This document shows, piece after piece, positions 10,207-19,661 of a stretch of DNA of 19,661 nt. Within the stretch, counting starts at the first letter, position 1, and each line of letters opens with the position of its first letter. Made by a program: the position numbers and the translations under genes. A model generated the notes under the pieces. That model did not search any database, had not been told where the DNA came from, and worked only from the letters and a program-made list of their open reading frames with translations. This stretch comes from Dirofilaria immitis (lineage: Eukaryota; Nematoda; Chromadorea; Rhabditida; Onchocercidae): positions 1 through 19,661 of the forward strand of contig JAKNDB010000052.1 in the NCBI GenBank assembly GCA_024305405.1, written 5' to 3'.

Positions 10207-10346
10207 CTATCATTATCGTCTGTAATAATGATGCAATCACACAATACATCATCAACATCGTCGCCATAAACACTGCCTACTTCCGCGTTATACTGTTCAT
10301 TACAGTATGATTTTAGCATTACTTCGCGATCATGCTCCTCTACCAT
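10207..10346 (-). pseudogene. KLHL10-like exon 1: start codon and BTB beginning
   Basis: ATG at 10346-10344 opens 46 codons plus two bases. The exon ends AG before GTAAGA. It encodes an acidic leader, then an LCDC motif at residues 35-38 that matches the start of BTB domains (usually LCDV), followed by a run of isoleucines forming the first strand. No stop or frameshift is seen. This is the first ATG of the open stretch. No clear promoter or trans-splice acceptor is visible just upstream. Confidence 0.78.
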
Positions 10347-10811
10347 TGTATAATTCAATAAAATCCAACAATAAGCGTTTAAGCAAAAAGAAAAATGAAA
10401 TTCACTAATATTTTAATATTTTGAGAAATGGTAATTTGCATAGTAATCTTGATTTATGTAAATTTTGGATCAGATACTTTCCCATATATCATACTATTTT
10501 GTTATAATAAGTTCATGATATTATTCGCATGCAGACTTTCAAATATATAGTACTTTTAAGAGTAAACTCGTAACACTTAAGTGATATTATCTTTAGACGT
10601 ATGATACTTTTATCTTATAACAGATTTAGACACTCCAGATCTACATGGCATATATGTAATATGAAAAAAAAAAAAAAAAGAGAAAACGGATCGGAAGAAC
10701 CCGAGTTCATTTTATCCCACATATAGCTACATTTGTTAGTAATACATAAAAGTTAACAATAGCATATAGTGGCGGAATAAAAATGTAAGCATTAACAATC
10801 GATAATATTCT

Positions 10812-10890
10812 GACAGAAATTAAATTTAACATCAACAAAAACTATGAAAAGCAATTTATTAAATGTCAATTATGGATCATATAATGATTT
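10812..10890 (+). repeat. Direct repeat, copy 1
   Basis: Begins GACAGAAATTAAATTTAACA and includes ACTATGAAAAGCAATTT, then CAATTATG.ATCATA. The same blocks recur in the same order and orientation at about 12889-12967. Confidence 0.75.
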
Positions 10891-12008
10891 TGAATTCACG
10901 ATAATGGTTGTTGTTATATTTTTCAATACATGTAGATTTTTCATGATAATTTCGTTGGAATGTAAATATGAGTAGAAATTTTTAAATGACATTTATTTCG
11001 ATAAGATCTATTTTATTTGAGGATGGGATAGAAACAACAGGATAGATATCGATATTCTAGAATGAGTGTTAATGAAACAAGATGATAGATGCACGTGAAG
11101 TTTTCATATTGATAAAATGCTGTATAACATTGATAAAATGCGGAATATGCGTTTGAAATGATTCAGATTAAAAAAAAGATTATTCAAGCTTGAAATGTTT
11201 GACTGTTGCTAAGACTTATGTAATCGTAATGGATCACGTTTAAATTAATTCTGACACTTGAATATGATGCTGTGAAAACTTCCTTTGCAAATTATCAACT
11301 TGTTTCATTAATATTCATTTAAAATACTGTAATCTATCCTATGTTTATATTCCATTACAATGATAAATGATGATAATAATTCAGTTTGACTACGTAAATC
11401 ATTAATGAATTACAAGGAAAGCTAAAAACTTTAACATTTTATTATCATTAATTTTTTTTCTTTACATATTCTTCTAAGATATAATATAATTTACATAGGA
11501 AATAAGATTTTTTGCTTCTTCCTTTCGTTTCTTTTCTTAATTCTTATCATTTAAAATTTAGTTTGATAGATATTACTAAAATTCCTCTCATACATATAAT
11601 TATCGAAAAATTATTTCGTTTGTCATTCCGTCTGCTATTATTTCATTTGAATTTAATAATTTATTGGTATAAAATGGTTTAAAAGTTAAAAGGAAAAAGG
11701 AAATCATTGGAAGCATTTGCCGAAAAACCGAAATTATTTATAAACTTTAAAATATCTCTACAATCAAAGTATCTTTGAAATGTATACTTATAGGAATTTC
11801 TTTTGTTCAGTAATTCAGTTCACAATTCTAAAGAACTTTAAATGATTAAGTCAAACAACACTCGTTGTACTCTCCAAGGAGGATATGATCACCAGTTAGC
11901 CATTGGTTTAAACAATTTGTTGCAATTCGTTTCATCTATCAAATGAGCACATTATTCTTTATGTATCAAATTATCAGTTAAATCAAATATCTACTAAATA
12001 CTAATCGT

Positions 12009-12034
12009 CAACTGATAAAACGGATGATCAGTTG
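12009..12034. repeat. Short inverted repeat
   Basis: CAACTGAT and ATCAGTTG form a perfect 8-bp stem around a 10-base loop. No function is inferred. Confidence 0.5.
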
Positions 12035-12149
12035 CTCAAGTTACTGTCGGCTTAACGATCGTCTAATCACCAATTTCACCGCTAAACGATTCTATTAATC
12101 CTTCACCTAAAACCATTTCCTTCTAAACTTCCAACCAAATTTAAAAATA

Positions 12150-12440
12150 ATTATTCTAATCTGAATAATCATTTCGTCGCTGGACTATCATATTGTATAA
12201 TTGTATCGTGAAAAACAAAACTTCTTTGATGTGCGAAAGCGAATTGATACTTCAAAGACAATTATATCCAGAAAGTTTCTTGAAAATAGGAAGTTGCTAA
12301 CACATTAAAAACAAGAAGGAATTGCTTCACTACTTGGGGATAGATTGTTGAGGATTTCTCGATTTACTTCGCCCGTGAGGAAGATAAGATTTTGTTTCTA
12401 ATGGCTTCGAGAGTTCGACTATAGAGCGACCATTTACCAC
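12150..12440 (-). repeat. Dispersed repeat, copy 2 (inverted)
   Basis: Read on the minus strand, this matches copy 1 near 2360-2606 in the same block order. The two copies lie about 10 kb apart and flank the whole KLHL10-like gene. No terminal inverted repeats or target duplications were identified. Confidence 0.55.
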
Positions 12441-12888
12441 TGTTAACATATGAGCAAAAAATCTTCTATGATATATGAGATAAAGAAACATAATATCTAG
12501 ACACATGGGATAAATCAATCGTACAATTTCGTATAAAAAGGGATGGTGAAACCGATCGGAAAGAAGGAATCCATTTTTCCACATTTATCGCAAATATTAA
12601 TTATCGCTAAACAAATTAATATAATATAATAAAATAAGTCATGCAAAATAATAAGTAAATAATAATGAATCATGTAACGAATTTCGCATTCCTTAAAGTT
12701 ATTTTTTTACGTGTTTTTATGCGTTTCTTCTATCTTGTCTCGACTAAATTCACATCCTTTCTTTTATGATTAAAAACTAATTCACATACAAAATCCTCCA
12801 TCTGATACAATTCTTATACTGTAATCAAATCCCTTACAATTTTCTCTATTGTTTAAGTAGATATATGTTGCATAGTAATGAAATATTT

Positions 12889-12967
12889 GACAGAAATTAA
12901 ATTTAACATTAACTAGACTATGAAAAGCAATTTCTTAAAATTGATCATCAATTATGAATCATACGAT
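12889..12967 (+). repeat. Direct repeat, copy 2
   Basis: Matches the stretch at 10812-10890 over about 78 bases with a few substitutions and short indels. The copies are about 2.08 kb apart, so they may be ends or fragments of one element or two insertions of a family. Confidence 0.75.
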
Positions 12968-13088
12968 TTCTTCGGTTTTCCTGACAGAAAGTTTCATATT
13001 ACTTTAATGAATTTCTAATAAACTGAATTACCAAAAACTTTATTTTAAAAAGATTTTTTTCTAAAGTTTGTTTAAATCAAATGAATAA

Positions 13089-13154
13089 TATAATCTATTT
13101 TTAAGTGTTCGAAGGAATTTAAAAAAATATAATCCGCTTTTTTAAGTGTTCGAA
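13089..13154. repeat. 25-bp direct repeat
   Basis: ATAATC, a T-rich spacer and TTTAAGTGTTCGAA occur at 13089-13113 and 13129-13154, about 40 bases apart. Confidence 0.65.
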
Positions 13155-13214
13155 AATATATTGAAAGCAAAATTATTAATTGTATCTAAGCATAACAAAA
13201 GATTAAATGGAGGA

Positions 13215-13790
13215 TGTTGGTATAGTCAGAGGATTTAGTAATTACAATGAAGTACGTCAAATGAAGGGTATCAAAGCGGGAGACGAATCAAAGGTTTAGA
13301 ATGAGAGAATTTCGATTGAAGGGCAAAGGGTTAATGTATCATCAGTTCAGTCACTTCGATAAGCAACGACAGCCAGTCTTACCGCCGACAGCCAGTATTA
13401 GGATTCACCAAGTACCTTCAACAGTCCAACGACATAAGTGACAGTTCGAAGAAACAAAGATTAAGCGACATTGAGAAGTAAGCAGTAAAGTGGAAAAGTG
13501 ACAACAATAAAAGGAGATTCACGACATCCTACTAATATCCAAAACAACTGTTGGTATCCTTTGTTCTTTTACCCATCATTATTCATTTAATCTATATCAT
13601 TGTTTTAATCCCTTGTTTATATCATATTATTATTTAACTCGTACGCTGCTGTTTTCACGCATAATCCTGTTGAATTCACATCATTGTGTAAATGCAGCAT
13701 TGTGTTATTTTTATAACTCAATAAACAACAACAATAAACAAAGTAGAAGATCCCATCCTCTCCGAAAAGAAGGAAGATGTAGTATGTATA
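13215..13790 (+). mobile_element. Possible solo LTR or retroelement fragment
   Basis: A less AT-rich, non-repetitive island in AT-rich DNA. It begins TGTTGG, a start seen in some BEL/Pao-type LTRs, and carries AATAAA twice near 13720-13737, as expected of an LTR polyadenylation signal. CGACAGCCAGT occurs twice (13367-13377 and 13386-13396). A 35-codon plus-strand ORF at 13334-13441 is present. No reverse transcriptase, primer-binding site, matching second LTR or target duplication is seen, so a decayed gene 5' region is an alternative. Confidence 0.25.
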
Positions 13791-14657
13791 TAAATATTTT
13801 TCCAAATTTTTTTTTTTGTTTGATTTGAAAATATGATTAATGGATTGTTTATAGCATGAATTTGTTTATTTCAAATAAATTATTAGTCAAAGCTAAATAA
13901 CACCACATCGATTTAATTCTAAATTGTTTAAAATCATTTAATTAAATTTACAAAAGTTTTTAGAAAATTGCAAATTAATATAAAATTTGATAAAATAATT
14001 CGATACATCAGCTATATATATATAGGTGGATGGATTTTTATTACTTAATATCATTGAACAAGATGAGAAGATTCGTCCGATACGATTTCTTGTAACAGCA
14101 ATTTATTTACTCTCATCATCTAACCGTACAATTGTTTATCCTTAATAATCACCAATCATTTCTTCGATTAATATCTATAAGTGAAATTTTCTACTACAAC
14201 TTATGACATTTATTCGTTTCATCTATTTAATGTTTTTACTTTTAAATGGATTTTACACAAAGAATCATTCATGTACAACATAAGAATTTGCATTATGAAA
14301 GAATTTAATATTCTCGAATTTTTACTTAATCATTTACTATTTGCGTTTTTCCCATCTCTTACTCCCTCCTTTCATCATTAAAACTAGACATAAAAGCTTT
14401 TTTAAATACATTTCTAAATTTAATTTAAAAATTTTCATTCCTAAACATCTATAGCCAAAGGAACCAAAGAACAACTAAATTCCCTTTTCTTGGTCTTTAT
14501 AAATTAATACCTTCAAACCAGTCAATACTTGAATGAAAAGTAATACATAAAAAATGATAAGGAATTGAAGTTATCAGTTCCTATGTTTCTATGTTTTTCG
14601 ATTAAAAAATTTTCTATTAACATTTGCATAATTAATAGCTTCCGATCCAAAACTTAC

Positions 14658-14816
14658 TCATTCGTTGATTATCGATGATGCGATGATTACGAAAATGAAA
14701 TGTGGCATAAGGTATTGGAAAGCCTGATATTCGACATGCTAATTGTAGGCAATTATTAATTTCATCAAATTTCAAATTTTGAAGAAAATTTGGCTCAGTT
14801 CCAGCTATATCATCAT
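14658..14816 (-). CDS. Ig gene exon H: start of Ig domain 2
   Basis: Acceptor TTTTTGTAG, donor GTAAGT, 52 codons between split codons. EPNFLQNLKF, then LQLACRISGFPIPYATFHFR is a good I-set beginning (PxF, strand-B Cys, GxPxP), with Phe in place of the core Trp. The second half of the domain is not found downstream. Confidence 0.7.
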
Positions 14817-17800
14817 CTACAAAAACATGTTATTATTATGTATTATGTTAACAGTATACTATTCCAATAGATATAATGAAATCTAATAAATATACCATTC
14901 ACGTGTAATATGCTGATATCAGAAGCGACACAACTTGTTGATTCCACAATGCATAATATATCGCCGGAATCTGATACATCACAGTCAAATATTTCCAAGC
15001 AACAATCGAGATCTTTTCGCCAATGGCGATATCGTCCACCATTTGTAATATTTTTTCGTACCCATATACCATGAAATATTTAGGTTGAGATTATCTGTAA
15101 TGGTTTATCCTTCTCCTTCTTATTGTGTTTTCTTAATTTTGAAAAATATTGAAGTTTAGTTGCCCTTTTTTTCCATACTTTTTTAACTTTGGGAAATTTT
15201 TTAATTCTCTTCTTCTCTTACTATATTTTCTTGATTTTGAGAAAAAGTAAATTTTTTTTTGTTGATATATTGAATTGATTTATTAAAATACTGTTCTCTC
15301 CATTAACTGAAATGATATAAGAAAAACAAGATAGTATCATTTGGAAAATATATTACAATGAGAGAGATAGGCATAACTATATAATCAATACTTTGTCATT
15401 CTTATCATCTTGACGATATGATAGATCGAAAAAATATTGGTTGAAAAATTAACTGTTAATTATCTGTAATTTTTGATAGTGATTTTCTTAATTTTCTAAT
15501 ATGGGATTATTTGAAAAATTTACCAGAAATAATTGTAGCAAATAATATGATCATATCACCGGTATATACATTCCATTTTTTTTTTTTAATATTTTCACTA
15601 ATAATTGTTTTGATAATACTTTTCTACTAATAGATAGAATTTTTGATTCCTACAAAATTACTTTAAAATTTAATAATTGGACGGGGAAAGTTTTAAAATT
15701 TAAACATATGATAAATAATAAATATTAGTTTCGCCTTAATCATTGAATTCGAATTTTAATTCCAAATTCAGCTGTAGAAAAAGTATTAATTTATAATTCG
15801 CTGAAATGTTTTCAAATATGCTTCATAATTGAAATTTTCCATCTTTTTTGCTAACATATAATTGTTGGAAGATTGTTGATTGATTTGAAAATATGAGGAA
15901 GCATGATAAATAGTCAAATTTTGAATTTTTCCATTAAAATTTTATTCAAATTTTCCGATTTTTTCCCTTTTTAATTTAAATTGGACTAAACATGAACCAT
16001 TAATAAATATTAATTGAAATCAGTTAATAATATTAAAATTGTTAATTTACAATTGAAATCATTTAATCATATTAAAACTATTAATTTACAATTCATTGCT
16101 TAACAAAATTCTCAATTGCAACTTTTTTTTAATTTAATAAAAATTCATACGTTGGTTTTGGATGATCTATACAAATCGCCGGTAATTTTTCCAATTTTTG
16201 ATTTAAATTTCGATGAATTCATTTCTTTCGCCATCCTTGTTGCTCGTTTTGAAATCTATGAAATGGAACTATTAAAAAAATAATAGAATGAAATTTGCAA
16301 AATTCGATCATTCAATCATATGTTATAAGCTTATTCTAAATTCGACAGTCCAATCATACTGCCAAAAATTTAAATAAAAATTTGAATTTAGTATAATTTA
16401 AACTAATTTCTTCTAGAGGCATCATTTGTATGCTCTTATCAGAAATCTAATGATATCTAATGATACAATAAACTTCGCTTGCTCATTTTGTATTGACTAT
16501 CGATTTTACAAGAAATATTTGTAAAATCAAAAGAGTTAATTTTAAAATTTTAATAGGAAATAATATAAATCGATCAAAATTGTTAATTATTAATTAAATA
16601 CTGAGTAATTAGAAAGTAATCATCTGGAATGTTAAATGAGCAAAATTTGATTTTTTTTTTTCCCAAATAATTAAATAAAAACTAAAAATAAAGGTATAAT
16701 TTAAATGCTAATAAAATGTAATATAAAAAAATATTAAAATTAAAATGATTTAGCAATTATTTATTTTATCTACTTATCGCAACGGAAATGACGGCATTTG
16801 CGAGAAATACGAAATAATCATAATGGTCATTTTTTAGAACATTTCGAATTATACAATTTTTCATTTGCATTCAACTAGAAAATTATATTAATTTTAAATC
16901 TTTTTTAAATAGAAGTATTTATTATTTAATTGAGAACTGAATAATTTTATTCAGAAAAAAGTATTTAAATATGCTATGTTTTCAGTTATTATATAATAAT
17001 TTCGATATAATAATATATAAGAAAGTATGTATGATATAATTGGAATGGGATAAACATATCATATATTAATCTTGCTATACAGAAATCAGATGTATACAAA
17101 TTTAATCGAATTATTGATTAATTATTATCATAAGACCATTAAAATATGATGAGATTTGAGAATTTTAAAATCTGATTATATTTTTATCAAAAAAAAAAAT
17201 TATAAAATTATCAGTTAAATTATCACATAATACGTATAAGCAAACTGAGGCGATTTTTGTACCTATTGATGCAAGCGACTAATAGAAGATGAAGTAAGTC
17301 TTTTAATAAATGACTTTTATTTACATAGAAAAGTGATAAATAACTTATATCTTTAGTAAGTAACTTGATTTTCACTTACATAAAGAAAATAATCTGAGAA
17401 ATTATATAATGAAGCGTAAATTTCTAATATAAACATTTGCAAATTACTTACTTCGATTTCTTCAATGGCATCATCAATGTATTGAAATGGCTTTGATGGA
17501 TTATAAGTGGATAAAATTTGAATTAATTTCTCGAGACATTCATCCAACACTCCAACTATTTTAAAAAATGTTTTCTGATTTCACGAGTATAACAAATATA
17601 TTAAAATAGTCAAATGAAATGATACGTTGATTATCGTAAGGAAAGCTATAAAACTAAAATCGATTCATTCATCGAATTTTTTATCATCAACAATTTTATC
17701 ATCAACAATTTTATCATCAACAGTTTTATCATCAACAGTTTGATTAACTTGCATGAATATAAAATTTCTCGTATATACTTAGTAGCAAAATAAACAAAAA

Positions 17801-19450
17801 AAAATTGAATAAATGTAAAAAATAAACCTTATATGGAGGAATAAAATAAAATAGAAATAATATTTTAATCTTTCTATTAACAATAAATACTTTGAAAGCT
17901 TAATAAATCCTTAATTAATTATTATTAACTAAAATAAAAATTGATTCCAATTCTAATTTTCAATTAATTCTAATTATTTATTTACTCGATATTTAATTTT
18001 ATAAATGAATATTATCATTTGTTTGTTGAAAAATTACAAACATATGTTGTATCAATTTGTGCATGCAATTTGCAATCAATATGTAATTCCAATATAGCTC
18101 GTAAATAGCATGCTTCCTGCATTTTGGTGTTTATTTATTTTGTTTTTCTAATTTATTATTCCAAGACAATGAATAAGAATAGAAATTGAAATTAAAATTT
18201 GAAATACCATTCGTCAACAAACAAAAAACAAATAAATTCATTACAATTATATATCCTATTTCTCCATTTTTTTTTTGCTATGCTTTTGTCACTTCTAGCT
18301 CTCGAATATTAGATTAGAAAATAAAAATTAAAAGTTAAATTTTTTTTAACAATTAGCAAATTTCAAATCATACATCATCACCAATGCATGAACATTTCCA
18401 TAAATATTTCGTATGTCCAAACTGCTCTTTCTTAAATGGACACAAAATAATTCCATTCTCGATATATATATATATATAATTTATTTGATTATTGTAAATT
18501 AGCATTTATTCAAAAGTAGAAATGTTGCAAAATCAAAAAATAGCAAAGAATAAATAATACATTTTTTGATTTTAATTATTATAAATTCTATTACTTTTAT
18601 TTATTTCAAATTTTCTTTAAATTAGTTACTCAAAATACATTTTTTCTACTCCTCAATTTATTTATTCAATCATTTAAATTATGAATTTTCATTCCGTATC
18701 AAAATTTTAGCAAGCTTATTTTTGTCTTACCTTCTTATGATGCATAATTTACATAATGTATCCTTATTGATACAGCATCGTCGATTGCAATTATCAGATA
18801 TGTATTTATTAGTTGTAAACAAATATTTCCTTCCGAATTTTTGGCTTCTATTATTGTTAATGTAGTATTTTCTGCTTCCTAAAGTTTCATTCAAAGAAAA
18901 AAATTAAGACTGATGCTATTTATTTATTTATTTGCTAATTATGCAAATTAAAATCATTTAAAGGGTTATAAAAGCTGTATGCTTCACGTCTTTATCATAT
19001 TATTACTTAAATATAAATATAATACTTTTAGTATAAAAGGAATCAAATAAATTCGAATAAATTTAACAATTATTGATTGAAAGTATGTATTGAAAAGTTA
19101 TGGAATTTTTTTTTTTAATCAATAAATCTTAATGAATTAACATTACAGTCATAAAATTTCTAATAAGTTATTACAATTAATTCATTTCAATTATTATTTT
19201 AACTTATCGTTTATTTTTAATATTATAAAATTTGTTGAATAAATTTGTTAAATAATTATATAATTATTTATTAATTTTTAATGCTACGAAATTAATCCTA
19301 CAAATAATTATATAATTAATGATCAGAAATAGAATTAATTACTACTTTAGCATGTAATTGCTGCAATGTTTCATATTTAATTTTGAAATTCTCTGCGACA
19401 ATTCGAACAAATTGTTGAAATTGTTGTTCACTTAGTATCGTTAAATCCAT
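14658..19450 (-). CDS. Helical plus Ig-domain intracellular protein, 3' end missing
   Basis: Eight minus-strand exons join with matching phases: 19450-19346, 18878-18753, 18116-18038, 17555-17452, 16255-16151, 15623-15524, 15094-14896 and 14816-14658. The product is about 325 residues so far, without signal peptide or membrane segment. Residues 1-173 look alpha-helical with regular hydrophobic spacing. About 180-272 form one Ig-like (I-set) domain and about 280-325 begin a second. The exon at 15094 is one base too long for its phases (extra A opposite 15051-15056), so the gene is frameshifted as given. The last donor (GTAAGT) leads to no exon I can find. The identity is not recognised. Candidates are a cytoskeletal or muscle Ig protein with spectrin-like helices, or less likely a RhoGEF-Ig protein (the end of the helical part loosely resembles a DH domain). 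Ig calls are firmer than the N-terminal exons. Confidence 0.6.
14896..15094 (-). CDS. Ig gene exon G: second half of Ig domain 1, frameshifted
   Basis: Acceptor CATTACAG, donor GTATAT, 199 bases where phases need 198. It starts NLNLNISWYMGT with the core Ig Trp, and continues, after removing one A from the run of six opposite 15051-15056, as KNITNGGRY, then LEIFDCDVSDSGDILC and ISILHVN. DSGxxxC is the strand-F signature, with Ile in place of the usual Tyr. The extra A may be real or a homopolymer error. Confidence 0.68.
15524..15623 (-). CDS. Ig gene exon F: first half of Ig domain 1
   Basis: Acceptor ATTAGTAG, donor GTAAAT, 33 codons plus one base. Four lysines come from a run of twelve A. 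YTGDMIILFATIIS fits Ig strands A' and B (usual pattern xxGxxVxLxCxVxG), but the usual strand-B Cys is absent. The domain continues in exon G in phase. Confidence 0.52.
16012..16089. repeat. 39-bp tandem repeat, two copies
   Basis: AATTGAAATC, then a variable middle and TTAATTTAC, at 16012-16050 and 16051-16089 with about five mismatches. It lies in an intron of the Ig gene. Confidence 0.75.
16151..16255 (-). CDS. Ig gene exon E
   Basis: Acceptor TTTCATAG, donor GTATGA, 35 phase-0 codons. ISKRATRMAKEMNSS continues the helix of exon D, then a basic linker (KFKSKIGKITGDLYRSSK) leads to the Ig region. Confidence 0.5.
17452..17555 (-). CDS. Ig gene exon D
   Basis: Acceptor TTAAAATAG, donor GTAAGT. 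GVLDECLEKLIQIL, then KPFQYIDDAIEEIE: two helices with a short Pro-containing break, the pattern of a helical bundle repeat. Only this frame is open across the exon. Confidence 0.58.
17679..17738. repeat. 15-bp tandem repeat, four copies
   Basis: Four near-identical units TTTTATCATCAACAA/G. On the minus strand they are in frame inside a 29-codon ORF (17754-17665) reading repeats of VDDK with T or I between. It lies in the intron between Ig-gene exons C and D. The ORF has no matching splice donor and ends TGA, so use as an exon is not supported. Confidence 0.85.
18038..18116 (-). CDS. Ig gene exon C
   Basis: Acceptor AAATGCAG, 26 codons plus one base before donor GTAATT. EACYLRAILELHIDCKLHAQ is a clear amphipathic helix. 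The single trailing base joins the two leading bases of the next exon to make a Phe codon. Confidence 0.52.
18462..18479. repeat. TA microsatellite
   Basis: About nine TA units in an intron of the Ig gene. Confidence 0.75.
18753..18878 (-). CDS. Ig gene exon B
   Basis: Acceptor AACTTTAG, 42 phase-0 codons ending HY before GTAAAT. The better-looking donor GTAAGA 22 bases further on would include a TAA at 18737-18735 and give the wrong phase for the next exon, so the earlier donor was preferred. Helical content with the segment LIIAIDDAVSIRIHY. Confidence 0.5.
19346..19450 (-). CDS. Ig gene exon A: start and first helix
   Basis: ATG at 19450-19448 opens 35 codons ending at donor GTAGTA in phase 0. 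The peptide is Gln-rich and amphipathic (EQQFQQFVRIVAENF, then YETLQQLHAK), suggesting a helix. Start choice is provisional, since earlier exons could lie beyond the window. Confidence 0.5.
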
Positions 19451-19661
19451 CTTATAATTCAATAATTATTCATTCATTTTATATTATGTCTTAAGTTTTA
19501 ATTTTAATTTATAGAATAATTCATTAATTTGTGAAAAACTTTCTATTATATTTATGTACAAATGTTTTTATATTAAGAATTATCGAATTTAATTCAATTA
19601 GGAAATGGAAAAATATATGAGTGGAAAAGAAAAATTTTTCATGGAATCGAAAAAATAGAAA

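Larger units (their letters stand above)
4671..10346 (-). pseudogene. KLHL10-like: KLHL10-like BTB-BACK-kelch protein, 12 exons, disabled
   Basis: Twelve minus-strand exons were joined by hand: 10346-10207, 9735-9621, 9475-9395, 8909-8781, 8658-8531, 8322-8209, 7503-7236, 7110-about 7003, 6310-6188, 6056-5893, 5475-5340 and 4974-4671. Introns are GT-AG except after exon 8, and codon phases match at every other junction. The product would be about 603 residues, close to the 608 of human KLHL10. Domain order is BTB (about 35-125), BACK (about 130-245), then six kelch blades with GGW, GS, GGS, GGY, GGF and GGY doublets. Stretches such as RSNFG and RSAL before and after the last blade match KLHL10 better than other KLHL proteins, from memory. 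KLHL10 is a CUL3 E3-ligase substrate adaptor known from spermatids. Lesions: TAG 8822-8820, one missing base in the A run complementary to 8584-8587, one extra base in exon 7, TAG 7002-7000 with no donor, TAA 5965-5963. Family assignment is strong. Pseudogene status is likely, but some indels could be sequence errors. Confidence 0.82.
10347..14657. other. Region without a convincing gene
   Basis: This lies between the two minus-strand genes. It should contain the 3' part of the Ig gene and the promoter of the KLHL10-like gene, but I could not identify further Ig exons, a TATA box or an initiator. It holds the direct repeat pair (10812, 12889), copy 2 of the inverted repeat, an 8-bp-stem inverted repeat (12009-12034) and the LTR-like island (13215-13790). 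Confidence 0.5.

Noticed and set aside
12330..12584. 84-codon minus-strand ORF
   Set aside because: It overlaps the dispersed repeat, the frame is not shared with the other copy and no family is recognisable.
13613..13828. Overlapping ORFs on both strands
   Set aside because: Low-complexity translations with no family resemblance, inside the LTR-like island.
14181..14381. Plus-strand ORF of 66 codons
   Set aside because: No ATG at its start, Phe-rich composition from T runs and no recognisable features; probably chance.
16780..16884. Possible extra exon with a PH-like segment (YDYFVFLANAVISV)
   Set aside because: It needs a frameshift and a poor donor, and inserting it would break the in-phase helix joining exons D and E of the Ig gene.
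18735..18737. TAA before the GTAAGA donor of Ig-gene exon B as a lesion
   Set aside because: An upstream GTAAAT donor avoids the stop and gives the correct phase for exon C, so no lesion is needed.
1..19661. CRISPR arrays, tRNA, rRNA, spliced-leader RNA
   Set aside because: No regular spacer-repeat array, no cloverleaf and no spliced-leader sequence was seen on either strand by eye.

Overview
The window looks like nuclear DNA from a very AT-rich animal genome. Two multi-exon, intron-bearing genes can be traced on the minus strand. There are no operons, ribosome binding sites or other bacterial signals. AT-richness, small-to-medium introns and the gene types would fit a parasitic (for example filarial) nematode, but no spliced-leader or other diagnostic sequence is visible, so the organism is an inference.

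Layout. 1-4600 is mostly non-coding AT-rich DNA with one possible small two-helix membrane protein (1738-1992, +) and several repeats. 4671-10346 (-) holds a complete 12-exon gene for a KLHL10-type BTB-BACK-kelch protein of about 603 residues, with exon phases that join correctly from start to stop. It carries at least five separate disabling lesions: two in-frame stops, two frameshifts, and a third stop coupled to a missing splice donor. I read it as a young pseudogene that kept its whole architecture. 10347-14657 has no convincing gene. It holds one arm of an inverted dispersed repeat, a pair of direct repeats and a less AT-rich island resembling a retroelement LTR. 14658-19450 (-) holds eight phase-compatible exons of an intracellular protein with an alpha-helical N-terminal half followed by two immunoglobulin-like domains. 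Its 3' end cannot be found, and one exon has an extra base in an A run.

How they relate. Both genes point the same way (upstream Ig gene, downstream KLHL10-like gene), but nothing shows joint regulation. In other animals KLHL10 is a CUL3 ubiquitin-ligase substrate adaptor needed in spermatogenesis, so its loss here, if real, would be a lineage-specific change in male germline biology. The main caution is that homopolymer indels could be assembly errors. The nonsense substitutions and the lost splice donor are harder to explain that way.
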